Shown: positions 16,762 through 24,915 of the stretch, in pieces | Numbering within the stretch: position 1 is the stretch's first letter | How the letters are laid out: the number at the start of each line of letters is the position of its first letter | Origin: Amaricoccus macauensis_A | GTDB lineage: Bacteria; Pseudomonadota; Alphaproteobacteria; Rhodobacterales; Rhodobacteraceae | Assembly: GCF_049800915.1 (NCBI RefSeq) | Contig: NZ_JBNAFY010000002.1 | Coordinates: 62,001 to 126,000 of the forward strand | DNA length: 64,000 nucleotides | Direction of reading: 5' to 3' | Translations under genes and position numbers: made by a program | Notes under the pieces: model-generated | What the model saw: the letters and a program-made list of their open reading frames with translations, nothing else | The model's database searches: none | What the model was told of the DNA's origin: nothing

Positions 16762-17928
16762 ATGGAAACAATACTTCCCCAGAGCGAGGCCGAACTCGCT
16801 GACGAAATCCGACAGGCGGCGTCTTCGGGTCAGACTTTCGCGGTCCGTGGCGGTGGAACCCGAAACTCCCGTGAGCTTCCCGTCGATGCCGTGCTTTCCA
16901 CCCGCGCGCTTTCCGGTGTCTCGCTCTACGAGCCAGGCGCGCTGACGCTCGTGGTCAAGGCGGGTACGCCCGTGCGTGACGTGGAGGCGTTGCTCGCGGC
17001 GGAGAAACAGCATCTCGCCTTCGAGCCCTGGGACCCGCTGGGGCTTTCGGGGCGAAACGGCACGCCGACGGTCGGCGGCATGGCGGCGGTCAACGCCTCC
17101 GGTCCGCGGCGGATCAAGGCGGGCGCCTGCCGCGATGCGATGCTTGGTGTGCGCTTCGTCGATGGTTCCGGCACCGTGATCAAGAATGGCGGTCGGGTGA
17201 TGAAGAACGTCACGGGGCTCGATCTCGTCAAGCTGCTGGCGGGCAGCCATGGCACGCTCGGAGTGATGACCGAGGTCGCCTTCCGGGTTCAACCGCGCCC
17301 GGAGGTGACGGCGAGCGTGGTGCTCGACGGGCTGGATCTGGCCACGGCCTCGGCGGCGATGATCGCGGCCCTTGGAACACCTTATGACGTGTCCGGCGCG
17401 GCGCATCTGCCCGATGGTCCCGAGGGTGCGCCGATGACGGTCCTGCGACTTGAAGGGCTGGAGGGGTCTGTCAGGCATCGGGTGCGTGAACTCGCGGCCG
17501 TGCTGCGTCGTTTCGGTCCGACACGCACCCTGGAGGGTGGGAGCATCTGGGAGTCGATCCGCGATGCGTCCGGCATGGGCGCGCGCACCGGGGCGCTCTG
17601 GCGCATCTCTGTCCGACCGGGCGACGGTGCGCGGCTGGCAAGCATTCTCGACAAGGCGGAGGTGCTGCTTGACTGGGCCGGGGGGCTCCTCTGGGTGCTT
17701 GCGTCCGAGGACCATGACATCCGGGCGGCCATGGCCGGGATACCAGGCCATGCCACGCTGGTGCGGGGCGATGCGGAAACGCGGGCGCGCTGGGGCGTGT
17801 TTCATCCCGAGCCCGAGCCAGTTGCCGCGCTTTCTACAGGCTTGCGTGCGCGCTTCGACCCCGCGGGCGTCTTCAATCCCGGACTGATGGGGGACGCGCG
17901 GCAGATGCGTGTCAGCGAGGGAGCCTGA
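16762..17928 (+). CDS. glcE: glycolate oxidase FAD-binding subunit GlcE
   Basis: GlcE (388 residues) is a shorter paralogue of GlcD with the FAD-4 fold: the loop VRGGGTRNS (about 29-37) replaces the phosphate-binding motif, and GNGTPTVGGMAAVNASGPRR-type residues (here NGTPTVGGM, AVNASGPRR) and GRVMKNVTGLDL follow, all typical. It lacks the C-terminal catalytic motifs of GlcD, as expected. It starts 3 bases downstream of glcD and ends 6 bases before glcF. Family knowledge says all three subunits are needed for activity at the inner membrane face. Confidence 0.94.
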   Translation: METILPQSEAELADEIRQAASSGQTFAVRGGGTRNSRELPVDAVLSTRALSGVSLYEPGALTLVVKAGTPVRDVEALLAAEKQHLAFEPWDPLGLSGRNGTPTVGGMAAVNASGPRRIKAGACRDAMLGVRFVDGSGTVIKNGGRVMKNVTGLDLVKLLAGSHGTLGVMTEVAFRVQPRPEVTASVVLDGLDLATASAAMIAALGTPYDVSGAAHLPDGPEGAPMTVLRLEGLEGSVRHRVRELAAVLRRFGPTRTLEGGSIWESIRDASGMGARTGALWRISVRPGDGARLASILDKAEVLLDWAGGLLWVLASEDHDIRAAMAGIPGHATLVRGDAETRARWGVFHPEPEPVAALSTGLRARFDPAGVFNPGLMGDARQMRVSEGA

Positions 17929-17934
17929 GGCCGG

Positions 17935-19230
17935 ATGCAGACGAATTTCACGCCCCAACAGCTTGCCGATCCGGCCGTGGCGCGCTCCAACAAGATCCTG
18001 CGTACCTGCGTTCATTGCGGCTTCTGCACCGCGACCTGCCCGACCTATCAGGTGCTGGGGGACGAACTCGACAGTCCCAGGGGGCGGATCTACCTCATCA
18101 AGGACATGCTGGAGAGCGGACGGCCCGCGGATGAACGCACCGTGAGGCATATCGACCGCTGCCTTTCCTGCCTCTCCTGCATGACGACCTGTCCCTCGGG
18201 GGTGCACTACATGCATCTGGTGGATCATGCGCGCGCCCATATCGAGAAGACCTATCGCCGGCCGCTGCCCGACAGGGCGCTGCGCTGGATCCTCGCCCAT
18301 GTGCTGCCCTATCCGCGTCGGTTCCGGCTCGTGATGCTGGGCGCCTGGATCTCGCGGCCCTTCGCGGGGCTCTTGCCGGGGCGTCTGAAGGCGCTCGTGC
18401 GCTTTGCGCCGCCGTCTCTGCCGCCTGTGAGCCGGGACGACGATCCGCAGGTCTTTCCGGCCGAGGGCGCGCGTCGGATGCGCGTGGCGATCCTCACCGG
18501 CTGTGCGCAGCGCGCGCTTAATACCGACATCAATTCGGCCACGATCCGGTTGCTGCGGCGACATGGCTGCGAGGTGGTGGTCGTGCGCGGCGTGGGCTGC
18601 TGCGGGTCCCTGACCCACCACATGGGGCGCGAAGCCCAGAGCCATGCCCTCGCGGCGGCCAATATCCGGGCCTTCCAGCGCGAGATCGAGGGCGAAGGGC
18701 TCGATGCGATCGTGGTCAACTCCTCGGGCTGCGGGACCACGATGAAGGACTATGGCACCATGTTCGAGGGCGATGCGCTGGCGGACAGTGCGGCAGAGGT
18801 CGCGGGTCGGACGCGTGACATCACCGAGGTGATGACTGATCTGGGGATCGAAGCGCGTGACACCACCAGGCCGCTCCGGGTGGCCTATCACGCTGCCTGC
18901 TCGCTGCAGCATGGCCAGAAGATCCGCGATCTGCCCAAGGCGCTTCTGTGCAAGGCCGGCTTCGAGGTGGTGGAGCCGCGCGACCCGCACCTCTGCTGCG
19001 GCTCGGCCGGGACATACAACCTCCTTCAGCCGGAGATCGCCACCGAGCTGCGCGACCGCAAGGTCGCCACCTTGTCCGAAGTCGCGCCCCAGGTGATCGC
19101 GGCCGGGAACATCGGCTGCATGATGCAGATCGGTTCGGGCATCTCTGCACCGGTGGTTCACACGGCGGAGTTGCTCGACTGGGCCACGGGCGGGCCGCGC
19201 CCGGCGGCACTGGAGGGGCTGGCGCAGTGA
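17935..19230 (+). CDS. glcF: glycolate oxidase iron-sulfur subunit GlcF
   Basis: GlcF (431 residues) passes electrons from the flavin subunits towards the quinone pool. Two [4Fe-4S] motifs are visible near the N-terminus: CVHCGFCTATCP (Cys 25, 28, 31, 35) and CLSCLSCMTTCP (Cys 76, 79, 82, 86). Two CCG domains follow, with VGCCGSLTHHMG and HLCCGSAGTYN, the usual sites of non-cubane or heme-related electron carriers in this family. The stop TGA overlaps the GTG start of a trypsin-like protease gene by 4 bases (GTGA), extending the transcript beyond the classical operon. Confidence 0.96.
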   Translation: MQTNFTPQQLADPAVARSNKILRTCVHCGFCTATCPTYQVLGDELDSPRGRIYLIKDMLESGRPADERTVRHIDRCLSCLSCMTTCPSGVHYMHLVDHARAHIEKTYRRPLPDRALRWILAHVLPYPRRFRLVMLGAWISRPFAGLLPGRLKALVRFAPPSLPPVSRDDDPQVFPAEGARRMRVAILTGCAQRALNTDINSATIRLLRRHGCEVVVVRGVGCCGSLTHHMGREAQSHALAAANIRAFQREIEGEGLDAIVVNSSGCGTTMKDYGTMFEGDALADSAAEVAGRTRDITEVMTDLGIEARDTTRPLRVAYHAACSLQHGQKIRDLPKALLCKAGFEVVEPRDPHLCCGSAGTYNLLQPEIATELRDRKVATLSEVAPQVIAAGNIGCMMQIGSGISAPVVHTAELLDWATGGPRPAALEGLAQ

Positions 19231-19982
19231 CGCCCCGCTCCATCATGCGATCCATGGCGGGTGCTCTGCTCGCCAGCCTTCTGCTGGCGGTCCCGGCTCC
19301 GGCTCAGGAGGCGGCATCGGAGGCCGACGGCCGGATGCTCTCCCCGACCGAGGCCGCGCCCTTTCGGGGGATCGGGAGGCTCAACGTGGCGGGGCGGCGG
19401 TTCTGCACGGCGACGCTCATATCGGCACGGGAAGCGCTGACGGCCGCGCACTGCCTGTTCCACCCCACGACCGGGCGGCGTGTGCCAACCTCGGAGATGA
19501 AGTTCGTCGCCGGGCTCGACAGGGGCAGCTATGCCGCCCTGCGCGGGGTCGAGGCGACGGCCATCCCGCCGGATTTCGAATTCGAGACACGGCGCCCCCT
19601 GCGCTCGCTGCGTCGGGACCTGGCGCTCGTGCGGCTTGATGCGCCGGTTGCTGCGAAGGATGCCGCGCCCCTGTCGGTGGGCGTTGCCGGGGAGCCGGAA
19701 GGGCTGGCGATCGTCTCCTACAGTCGAGAGCGGTCGCAGGCGCTTTCGATCGTCCGTCCCTGCACGAGGCTGCGGGAGCGGGGGAATCTCGTGACGCTGT
19801 CCTGCCGCATCACCTTCGGCGCCTCCGGGGCGCCGGTGCTTGAACTGAACGGCGGCGAGGCGCGGATCTATGCCGTTTCATCGGCCATCGCGCAGGTCTT
19901 CGGCCAGCGTCACGCAGCGACCTACGTCGTCCGCGTCGATGCGGGAGAGGTCGAGCGTCTGCGCGCCGGACTGGCGCGGTGA
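19227..19982 (+). CDS. trypsin-like serine protease, coupled to glcF
   Basis: A 251-residue secreted serine protease of the chymotrypsin fold (S1/S1B type). The GTG start at 19227 overlaps the glcF stop and has GGAGGGG upstream; a signal peptide follows (hydrophobic ALLASLLLAVPAPAQ, cleaved near residue 24). The catalytic triad can be read as His in ALTAAHC, Asp in RRDLALVRL and Ser in FGASGAPVLE. The last motif is GASGAP rather than the canonical GDSGGP, so the oxyanion surroundings are altered but the nucleophile is kept. The substrate is unknown. Overlap with glcF suggests coupled translation, but a functional link with glycolate oxidation is not established. Confidence 0.82.
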   Translation: MTPRSIMRSMAGALLASLLLAVPAPAQEAASEADGRMLSPTEAAPFRGIGRLNVAGRRFCTATLISAREALTAAHCLFHPTTGRRVPTSEMKFVAGLDRGSYAALRGVEATAIPPDFEFETRRPLRSLRRDLALVRLDAPVAAKDAAPLSVGVAGEPEGLAIVSYSRERSQALSIVRPCTRLRERGNLVTLSCRITFGASGAPVLELNGGEARIYAVSSAIAQVFGQRHAATYVVRVDAGEVERLRAGLAR

Positions 19983-20075
19983 GGCGTGCGCCTCCGCTTG
20001 CCCGGATTGCGCTCCGACAGGCCGTTCTGTCCCGAAACACAGTTCAGTGGGTGATCCCGGCAAGTGGAATTCCGG

Positions 20076-20390
20076 CTAGCCGCTGCACAATATGGGCACA
20101 ACCGCCCGCTGTATTCGCTCGGCAATACCCGCCCCTTCGGGCGAGGTCTCTCCGGGCTGACGCGGCAGGCTGACCGCATGAGTGTCTAGGAAATCGAGCA
20201 GGGCCGCGCCGGTCACGGCATAGTTGATGTTTTCGGGCAGGGAACCGGTTTGCTCGATCATGTATTCCTTTCCGAGCCGGGCGACCACTACGCCCATCAC
20301 CGAGCCGTCCTGGGCCAGAAGCGGTCCGCCGGAATTGCCCGTCAGCGGTCCGGGCGTTGCGACATCACGGAAATCCCGACCTTCACCGAT
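20076..20390 (-). pseudogene. C-terminal fragment of a second trypsin-like protease
   Basis: On the minus strand, from about 20390 to the stop at 20076, a frame encodes a typical serine-protease C-terminus: the nucleophile motif TGNSGGPLLAQDGSVMG, then VVVARLGKEY and NINYAVTGAALLDFL, as in DegP/S1C-like proteins. The His and Asp of the triad and the whole N-terminal half are missing; upstream the same frame turns into the out-of-frame reading of the SGNH-GNAT gene, which overlaps it up to 20342. No start codon or ribosome site serves the fragment. The simplest reading is a deletion that fused the 3' end of a protease gene to the end of the SGNH gene. It is convergent with the intact protease gene at 19227. 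Confidence 0.7.
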
Positions 20391-22132
20391 CTGCGTTGCA
20401 TTTCCAGTGCCTGGCGCTGGAGATCGAACGTCCGGCGCTGCATGTTGAGGTAGGGTTGCATGAAGGGCGAGAGGGCGTGGAGAAGGGCGCGCAATTCGCC
20501 CGCATTGGTGGGAGAAGGTTGGGGCAAAGCGTCTGTTGCGGAGACTTCGGTTGCGACCGGGGTGACCGCGCCGCTTGCCGCGAACGTTGGTCTTTGCGCG
20601 ACCGCCGGTTGGGCGATGACCCGCGCAAGCTCCGTGCAATGGGCCCGGAGCGCACGAATGGCCCTCGGCACGTCGAGCCAGCAGGTGACCTCGCCATCGT
20701 CTAGCTCGATGGCGCCCCCGGCCACCTCGACGAGGCGGCGCATGGCGGCATTCTCTTCGACGCAGATCACCAGAAGCTGTTCGACACCCATCTCGTGTGC
20801 GGCCGCGATGCCTGCGGCGAAGAGCCTCCGTCCTAGGCCCTGACCCTGCAGCCTGTCCTCGACGGAGAGGCCGATCTCGGCACGGGTCGCACTGATCGGG
20901 TAAAGCTCGACCGCGCCCCGCACCGTGCCGTGGTGGCGCATCAGGTAGAGCCGGCTCGGTGCAGCGGAGCGCACGATCTTCTCGACCGCCTCCACGTTGA
21001 CCGCGTGACCGAACCTGAGCGCGCGCGATCTGTCGGAAAGGCGCTTGAGATGCGCGGCAAGTGCGGCGCGCTCGTGTGGGTCGGATTCGCGCAGAGATAT
21101 TTCCGCCTGCAGGCTGCGCGAAAAACGTTCGGGAGACAGCAGGGCCCGGATCTGTTCGGCGGCCTTCGCTCCCAGCACGTAGTGTTCGGTGGCCGTCAGA
21201 TGGATGCCGTCCTGACCGCGCGCTGCGCCGATGAGGTCCTGAAGGTCGATCAGGGGCAGATCGGGCAGGGCGCGGGCGATTTCCGCGCCAAGGCCCACGG
21301 AGCGGGTTTCCGCACCGGCAAAGACCCGACCCATGCGGGGCGCGGGCACGGCATCGATCCGGGGAGGTGCGACGACAAGAACTCGCGGGGCGGGGTAGCG
21401 CGTGTTCACGCCGCCCGCTGCGGCTTCGGCCACGGCCACGAGGCGCGCGATGCCCGCCGCGATGTCCGGGGCCTCGCGGCCGAACTGGCGTTGCAGGTCG
21501 TTGGTGCCGAGGGCGATCACCACCGCATCCAGCGGCATGGTGCGGGCGATGGCCACCTCCAGGCTTCTCATGCCGTTGAAGCCTTCGCCCGAGACAGATC
21601 CCCAGCCGCGCGGCATGTCGAGATCCGTCGTCCGGTTGACGAGACCGTCGACGATCACCTCGCAATCGCTGCCGAGCAGCCGGCTGGCCACGCATGTCCA
21701 GCGCGCCCCGTCGGGCAGGCGCTCGCAGGGCTGGTCGAGCCCGGTGGAGGCCCATCCCCAGGTGTTGCTGTCACCGAAGACGAGGACGCGCTTGCGACCG
21801 GGGCGTGCGGGCCGTTCGCAGATCGAGCGGATGGCGAAGGCGCCGTCGGGCATCTCTTCTCCCTTGACGGCGATGTCTTTCGCACCGGTGCCTGACAGCA
21901 TGATCAGCCGGTCGGCCAGATCCCCGGTTGCACGTATCCTGCGCCGGATGCCGTCGATTTCGGCCTCCGCGTCGATCCGGTGCGGGCGCGCACGGAGATC
22001 GATGTGAAAGCCGGTGCCCGCCTCCGGGAGCGTCAGCCGGGCCGAAACACCGGGAGGTGCGGTTGCGGGAGAAGGCGGCGAGGGTGTGGTTCCGGAAGCC
22101 CGGTTCGGGAACGGGCCATTCCTGTCGAACAT
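20342..22132 (-). CDS. SGNH/GDSL hydrolase fused to GNAT-like domain
   Basis: A 596-residue protein with an SGNH hydrolase domain at about 115-330: block I VLVFGDSNTWGW (Gly-Asp-Ser nucleophile), block III IALGTNDLQ (Gly-x-Asn-Asp), and block V DGIHLTATEH (Asp-x-x-His). It is followed by a GNAT acetyltransferase-like domain at about 365-500, with the acetyl-CoA loop in LQGQGLGRRLF. The last 90 residues are low-complexity with two heptad-like MQRR repeats. Enzymes of the first part deacylate or deacetylate sugars and lipids; the combination with an N-acyltransferase domain is uncommon. The start is uncertain: ATG at 22130-22132 is chosen, an upstream TTG would add 20 residues, and neither has a clear ribosome site. 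The 3' end overlaps the protease fragment. Confidence 0.75.
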   Translation of the reverse strand: MFDRNGPFPNRASGTTPSPPSPATAPPGVSARLTLPEAGTGFHIDLRARPHRIDAEAEIDGIRRRIRATGDLADRLIMLSGTGAKDIAVKGEEMPDGAFAIRSICERPARPGRKRVLVFGDSNTWGWASTGLDQPCERLPDGARWTCVASRLLGSDCEVIVDGLVNRTTDLDMPRGWGSVSGEGFNGMRSLEVAIARTMPLDAVVIALGTNDLQRQFGREAPDIAAGIARLVAVAEAAAGGVNTRYPAPRVLVVAPPRIDAVPAPRMGRVFAGAETRSVGLGAEIARALPDLPLIDLQDLIGAARGQDGIHLTATEHYVLGAKAAEQIRALLSPERFSRSLQAEISLRESDPHERAALAAHLKRLSDRSRALRFGHAVNVEAVEKIVRSAAPSRLYLMRHHGTVRGAVELYPISATRAEIGLSVEDRLQGQGLGRRLFAAGIAAAHEMGVEQLLVICVEENAAMRRLVEVAGGAIELDDGEVTCWLDVPRAIRALRAHCTELARVIAQPAVAQRPTFAASGAVTPVATEVSATDALPQPSPTNAGELRALLHALSPFMQPYLNMQRRTFDLQRQALEMQRRSVKVGISVMSQRPDR

Positions 22133-22441
22133 CTGCGTCACGTGCGGGTCCTGTCGGTCATCTGTGGATCGGGAGGCATCGGCCGGGCCCAATGCGGGCG
22201 GGTGCCGTCTTGAGATCCATCAGGCCGGAGCCATGGTTATCAAATTCCTAACGGGTGGCAGGTGGGAGCAGCACCGCCCGTCAATCTGTTGAAATTTGGG
22301 GCATCTGGTCAGAATGCAGCTGAATTTCCGCTCCGCGGGATGCAGATGGCTATGGCATCTTGGCCTTTCGCAGCAGTTGCAACGCGGCGCGGCAGGGTTT
22401 ATCCGTTTCGGCTCTTTCCCTCTTGGAAAAAGTGTCCAGCC
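22133..22441. other. divergent intergenic region between SGNH-GNAT and aminotransferase genes
   Basis: About 300 bases without a supported gene. For the plus-strand aminotransferase a weak promoter can be proposed: TTGCAA (22377-22382), 17-base spacer, TATCCG (22400-22405). The patch 22240-22325 is more AT-rich than the surroundings and could hold promoters for either side. No strong dyad is visible. Confidence 0.35.
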
Positions 22442-23671
22442 ATGGCCGAGGAATTCTACCGCATCAAGCGTCTGCCGCCTTACGTGTTCGCCGAGGTGAA
22501 CCGTCTGAAGGCCGAGTTCCGAGCGGGCGGGATGGACATCATCGATTTCGGCATGGGCAATCCGGATATGGATACGCCGCCGCATATCGTCGAGAAGCTG
22601 GTCGAGACGGTGCGCAAGCCGCGCACCCACCGCTATTCTGCCTCCAAGGGCATTCCGGGGCTGCGCCGGGCCCAAGCCGGCTACTACGAGCGGCGTTTCG
22701 GGGTGAAGCTCAATGCCGAGACCGAGATCATCGCGACGCTGGGCTCGAAGGAGGGTCTTGCGAACCTCGCCATGGCGATCACGGCACCGGGCGACGTGAT
22801 GCTGGTGCCCAACCCGTCCTACCCGATCCACCCCTACGGTTTCATGATCGCGGGGGGCACGCTCCGCCATGTCCCGACGCTTCATGAGGGGCGCTTCGAC
22901 CCGGAGGAATATCTCCGGTCGCTCGAGCGCGCGGTGATCCACTCGGTGCCGGCGCCGGTGGCCCTCGTGGTCTCCTTCCCGTCGAACCCGACGGCGCAGG
23001 TCTGTGATCTGGATTTCTACAAGGATCTGATCGCCTTCGCGAAGAAGCATCATCTCTGGGTGCTGTCGGATCTCGCCTATGCGGAAATCTACTATGACGG
23101 CAACCCGCCGCCCTCGATCCTGCAGGTCGAGGGTGCAAAGGAGGTGGCGGTGGAGTTCACCTCGCTGTCCAAGACCTTCTCGATGCCGGGCTGGCGCATG
23201 GGCTTCGCCGTCGGCAATCCGCGGCTGATCGACGCGCTGACCCGCATCAAGTCCTATCTCGACTACGGGGCCTTCACGCCGGTGCAGGTCGCGGCGGCTT
23301 CTGCACTCAACGGGCCGCAGGACTGCATCGCGGAGATCCGCGCCACCTACAAGTCGCGCCGGGACGTGCTGGTCGAAAGCATGGGCCGCGCGGGCTGGGA
23401 CATTCCGCCGCCGCCCGCGACGATGTTCGCCTGGGCGCCGCTGCCCGAACCGTTCCGCGAGATCGGCTCGATGGGGTTCTCGAAGATCCTGCTCCGTGAG
23501 GCCGAGGTTGCCGTCGCGCCGGGCATCGGTTTCGGGGAATATGGCGAGGGCTATGTGCGGATCGGGCTGGTCGAGAACGAGCACCGCATACGCCAAGCCG
23601 CGCGCGGGGTGCGCAAGGTGATGCAGAACGCCGAGGCGCTTCTCGACAAGTATCGCGCCGAAGCGGCCTGA
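22442..23671 (+). CDS. PLP-dependent aminotransferase, AlaC / LL-DAP aminotransferase-like
   Basis: A 409-residue class I/II aminotransferase (fold type I). The PLP lysine is in SLSKTFSMPGWRMGF, the substrate-carboxylate Arg in the C-terminal VRIGLVEN, and the N-terminal DFGMGNPDMDTP is characteristic of the AlaC/DapL-like group that makes alanine or other amino acids from pyruvate-type acceptors. The start at 22442 is the first ATG that matches family N-termini (MAEEFYRIKRLPPYVF). It stands upstream of hom and glpX, an order often seen in Rhodobacterales, with two small genes inserted between. Annotations of this family alternate between alanine transaminase and diaminopimelate aminotransferase; sequence alone does not settle it. 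Confidence 0.88.
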   Translation: MAEEFYRIKRLPPYVFAEVNRLKAEFRAGGMDIIDFGMGNPDMDTPPHIVEKLVETVRKPRTHRYSASKGIPGLRRAQAGYYERRFGVKLNAETEIIATLGSKEGLANLAMAITAPGDVMLVPNPSYPIHPYGFMIAGGTLRHVPTLHEGRFDPEEYLRSLERAVIHSVPAPVALVVSFPSNPTAQVCDLDFYKDLIAFAKKHHLWVLSDLAYAEIYYDGNPPPSILQVEGAKEVAVEFTSLSKTFSMPGWRMGFAVGNPRLIDALTRIKSYLDYGAFTPVQVAAASALNGPQDCIAEIRATYKSRRDVLVESMGRAGWDIPPPPATMFAWAPLPEPFREIGSMGFSKILLREAEVAVAPGIGFGEYGEGYVRIGLVENEHRIRQAARGVRKVMQNAEALLDKYRAEAA

Positions 23672-23760
23672 TAGTCCGAGCGCATCTCGCGGGTGTCAGT
23701 GCCTGCTGGCGTGAGGGCGAGGCATCTGCCATCCTCTCCCGAAACAAGCGGGAGGATGGC

Positions 23761-24186
23761 ATGTCTGATGATGGAGCCCTGATCGGGTCGTGGTGCATGG
23801 ATGCCTGGACCCGGACATCCGTGGCCACAGGCGAGACGACGGATGTGCTGGGGCCTGAGCCCATCGGCTATATCGCATATCACGCGGACGGGCGCATGAT
23901 GGCGACTGTCTTCCGGCGCGACCGGCTGGTCCCGGGCGGAGACACATTGGAAGAAGCCGAGAAGGCGCAACTTTTCGATGACATGCTCGCATATGTCGCG
24001 GCCTACTCGCTCGAGGAGGGGCGTGTTGTGCATCACGTCGATGGCTCGTGGAACCCGTTCTGGCAGGGAAGCCTCTCTAGGCCTTTCACCCTGGAGGGTG
24101 ACAGGCTGACCATCAGCGGCGCTCCGGGGATCGACCCAAAGACGGGCGAGGAGGTCATTTTCCGGATGGAGTTCCGCAAGGTCTGA
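23761..24186 (+). CDS. lipocalin-like domain protein
   Basis: A 141-residue protein matching the lipocalin-like family found in many bacteria and fungi: it begins LIGSWCMDAWT..., has G-Y-I-x-Y-x-x-D-G-R-M in the second strand pair (GYIAYHADGRMMATVF), and a barrel-closing end (RLTISGAPG). There is no signal peptide. Family members are of unknown or varied small-molecule roles. The ATG at 23761 has GGGAGGATGG directly upstream. It lies 89 bases after the aminotransferase and 82 before the UPF0114 membrane gene, and is probably independent or loosely cotranscribed. Confidence 0.8.
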   Translation: MSDDGALIGSWCMDAWTRTSVATGETTDVLGPEPIGYIAYHADGRMMATVFRRDRLVPGGDTLEEAEKAQLFDDMLAYVAAYSLEEGRVVHHVDGSWNPFWQGSLSRPFTLEGDRLTISGAPGIDPKTGEEVIFRMEFRKV

Positions 24187-24268
24187 AGACCAGGTTTTCG
24201 CCGATTGAAAGAGATCGGATCGTTGGAGTAGGTTTTCGCCCGGCCCATCAGAAGCGCGAGGCAGGAAA

Positions 24269-24766
24269 GTGCCGGAACTGAACCAGGACATGGCGCGACG
24301 CCTCCTCCGGCGCACGGTCATCACGACCTACTGGCTCCAGGTTCCCTTGCTCCTCGGACTGGTTCTGGCACTTGTTCTTTTCGGCCTGACCTTCTTCCAT
24401 GGCATCATAGCGGCGGTGAGTTCCGGCACGTTCTTCGACCGTCACCAGTCAATCCTGCTGGTGCTGGACCTGCTAGACATGATCTTCATCGCCAATCTCA
24501 TCAGCATGGTGATGGTCAGCGGCTACAACACGCTGTTTTCCGCTCTCGACGAGGAAGACGGCTCAGGCGGAATCACCGAGCGCGACGGGTTCGGCGCGAT
24601 GAAGCCGCGGATTGCAGCCACAATCGTCATCATTTCCGCGATCCACCTTCTCCACGAGGTGATGGAGGATACGCTGGGGGACTGGCGGAACATCTTGATG
24701 CTGACGGTCGTGCACCTCGCGCTGCTCGGCACGGCGGCTGTTCTCATGCTCCTGCGCCGGAACTAG
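24269..24766 (+). CDS. UPF0114 (YqhA) family membrane protein
   Basis: A 165-residue protein with four hydrophobic segments, at about 23-50, 62-85, 110-130 and 140-160. The segment ISMVMVSGYNTLFSAL is the UPF0114 signature (Gly-Tyr-x-x-x-x-S after a Met/Val-rich helix). Function is unknown in general. The start is the GTG at 24269, with GGCAGGAAA upstream; no ATG fits the first helix. A stable hairpin follows at 24798-24825, so transcription likely stops before hom. Confidence 0.82.
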   Translation: MPELNQDMARRLLRRTVITTYWLQVPLLLGLVLALVLFGLTFFHGIIAAVSSGTFFDRHQSILLVLDLLDMIFIANLISMVMVSGYNTLFSALDEEDGSGGITERDGFGAMKPRIAATIVIISAIHLLHEVMEDTLGDWRNILMLTVVHLALLGTAAVLMLLRRN

Positions 24767-24797
24767 ATCGCCCGCACGTTCCCGAGGCTGCCATGCT

Positions 24798-24825
24798 GAT
24801 CACGCGGTGGTCGGACCACGTGATC
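24798..24825. terminator. hairpin between the UPF0114 gene and hom
   Basis: GATCACG (24798-24804) pairs with CGTGATC (24819-24825), with an inner GTGGT/ACCAC pairing. It is followed by CGACAAAATAG, not a T run, so termination on the plus strand is uncertain. It lies about 90 bases before hom. Confidence 0.4.
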
Positions 24826-24915
24826 CGACAAAATAGCCCCTCGCGGGTGCTGGACATGCTGCGGCGCAAGCGATAGGCCCCTTGGCGATCATTTTCAGGG
24901 GAACAGAGAGCCGAC

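Noticed and set aside
16744..19161. Long minus-strand open frame opposite glcE and glcF
   Set aside because: It is the antisense shadow of two clear enzyme genes and has no homology pattern or start signal.
24192..24240. Direct repeat of AGGTTTTCGCC (24192-24202 and 24230-24240)
   Set aside because: Only two copies and no clear function; chance in a short AT-richer patch is likely.
24793..24876. 27-codon frame upstream of hom, possible leader peptide
   Set aside because: It overlaps the hairpin at 24798-24825 but has no run of Thr, Met or Ile codons as attenuators would.
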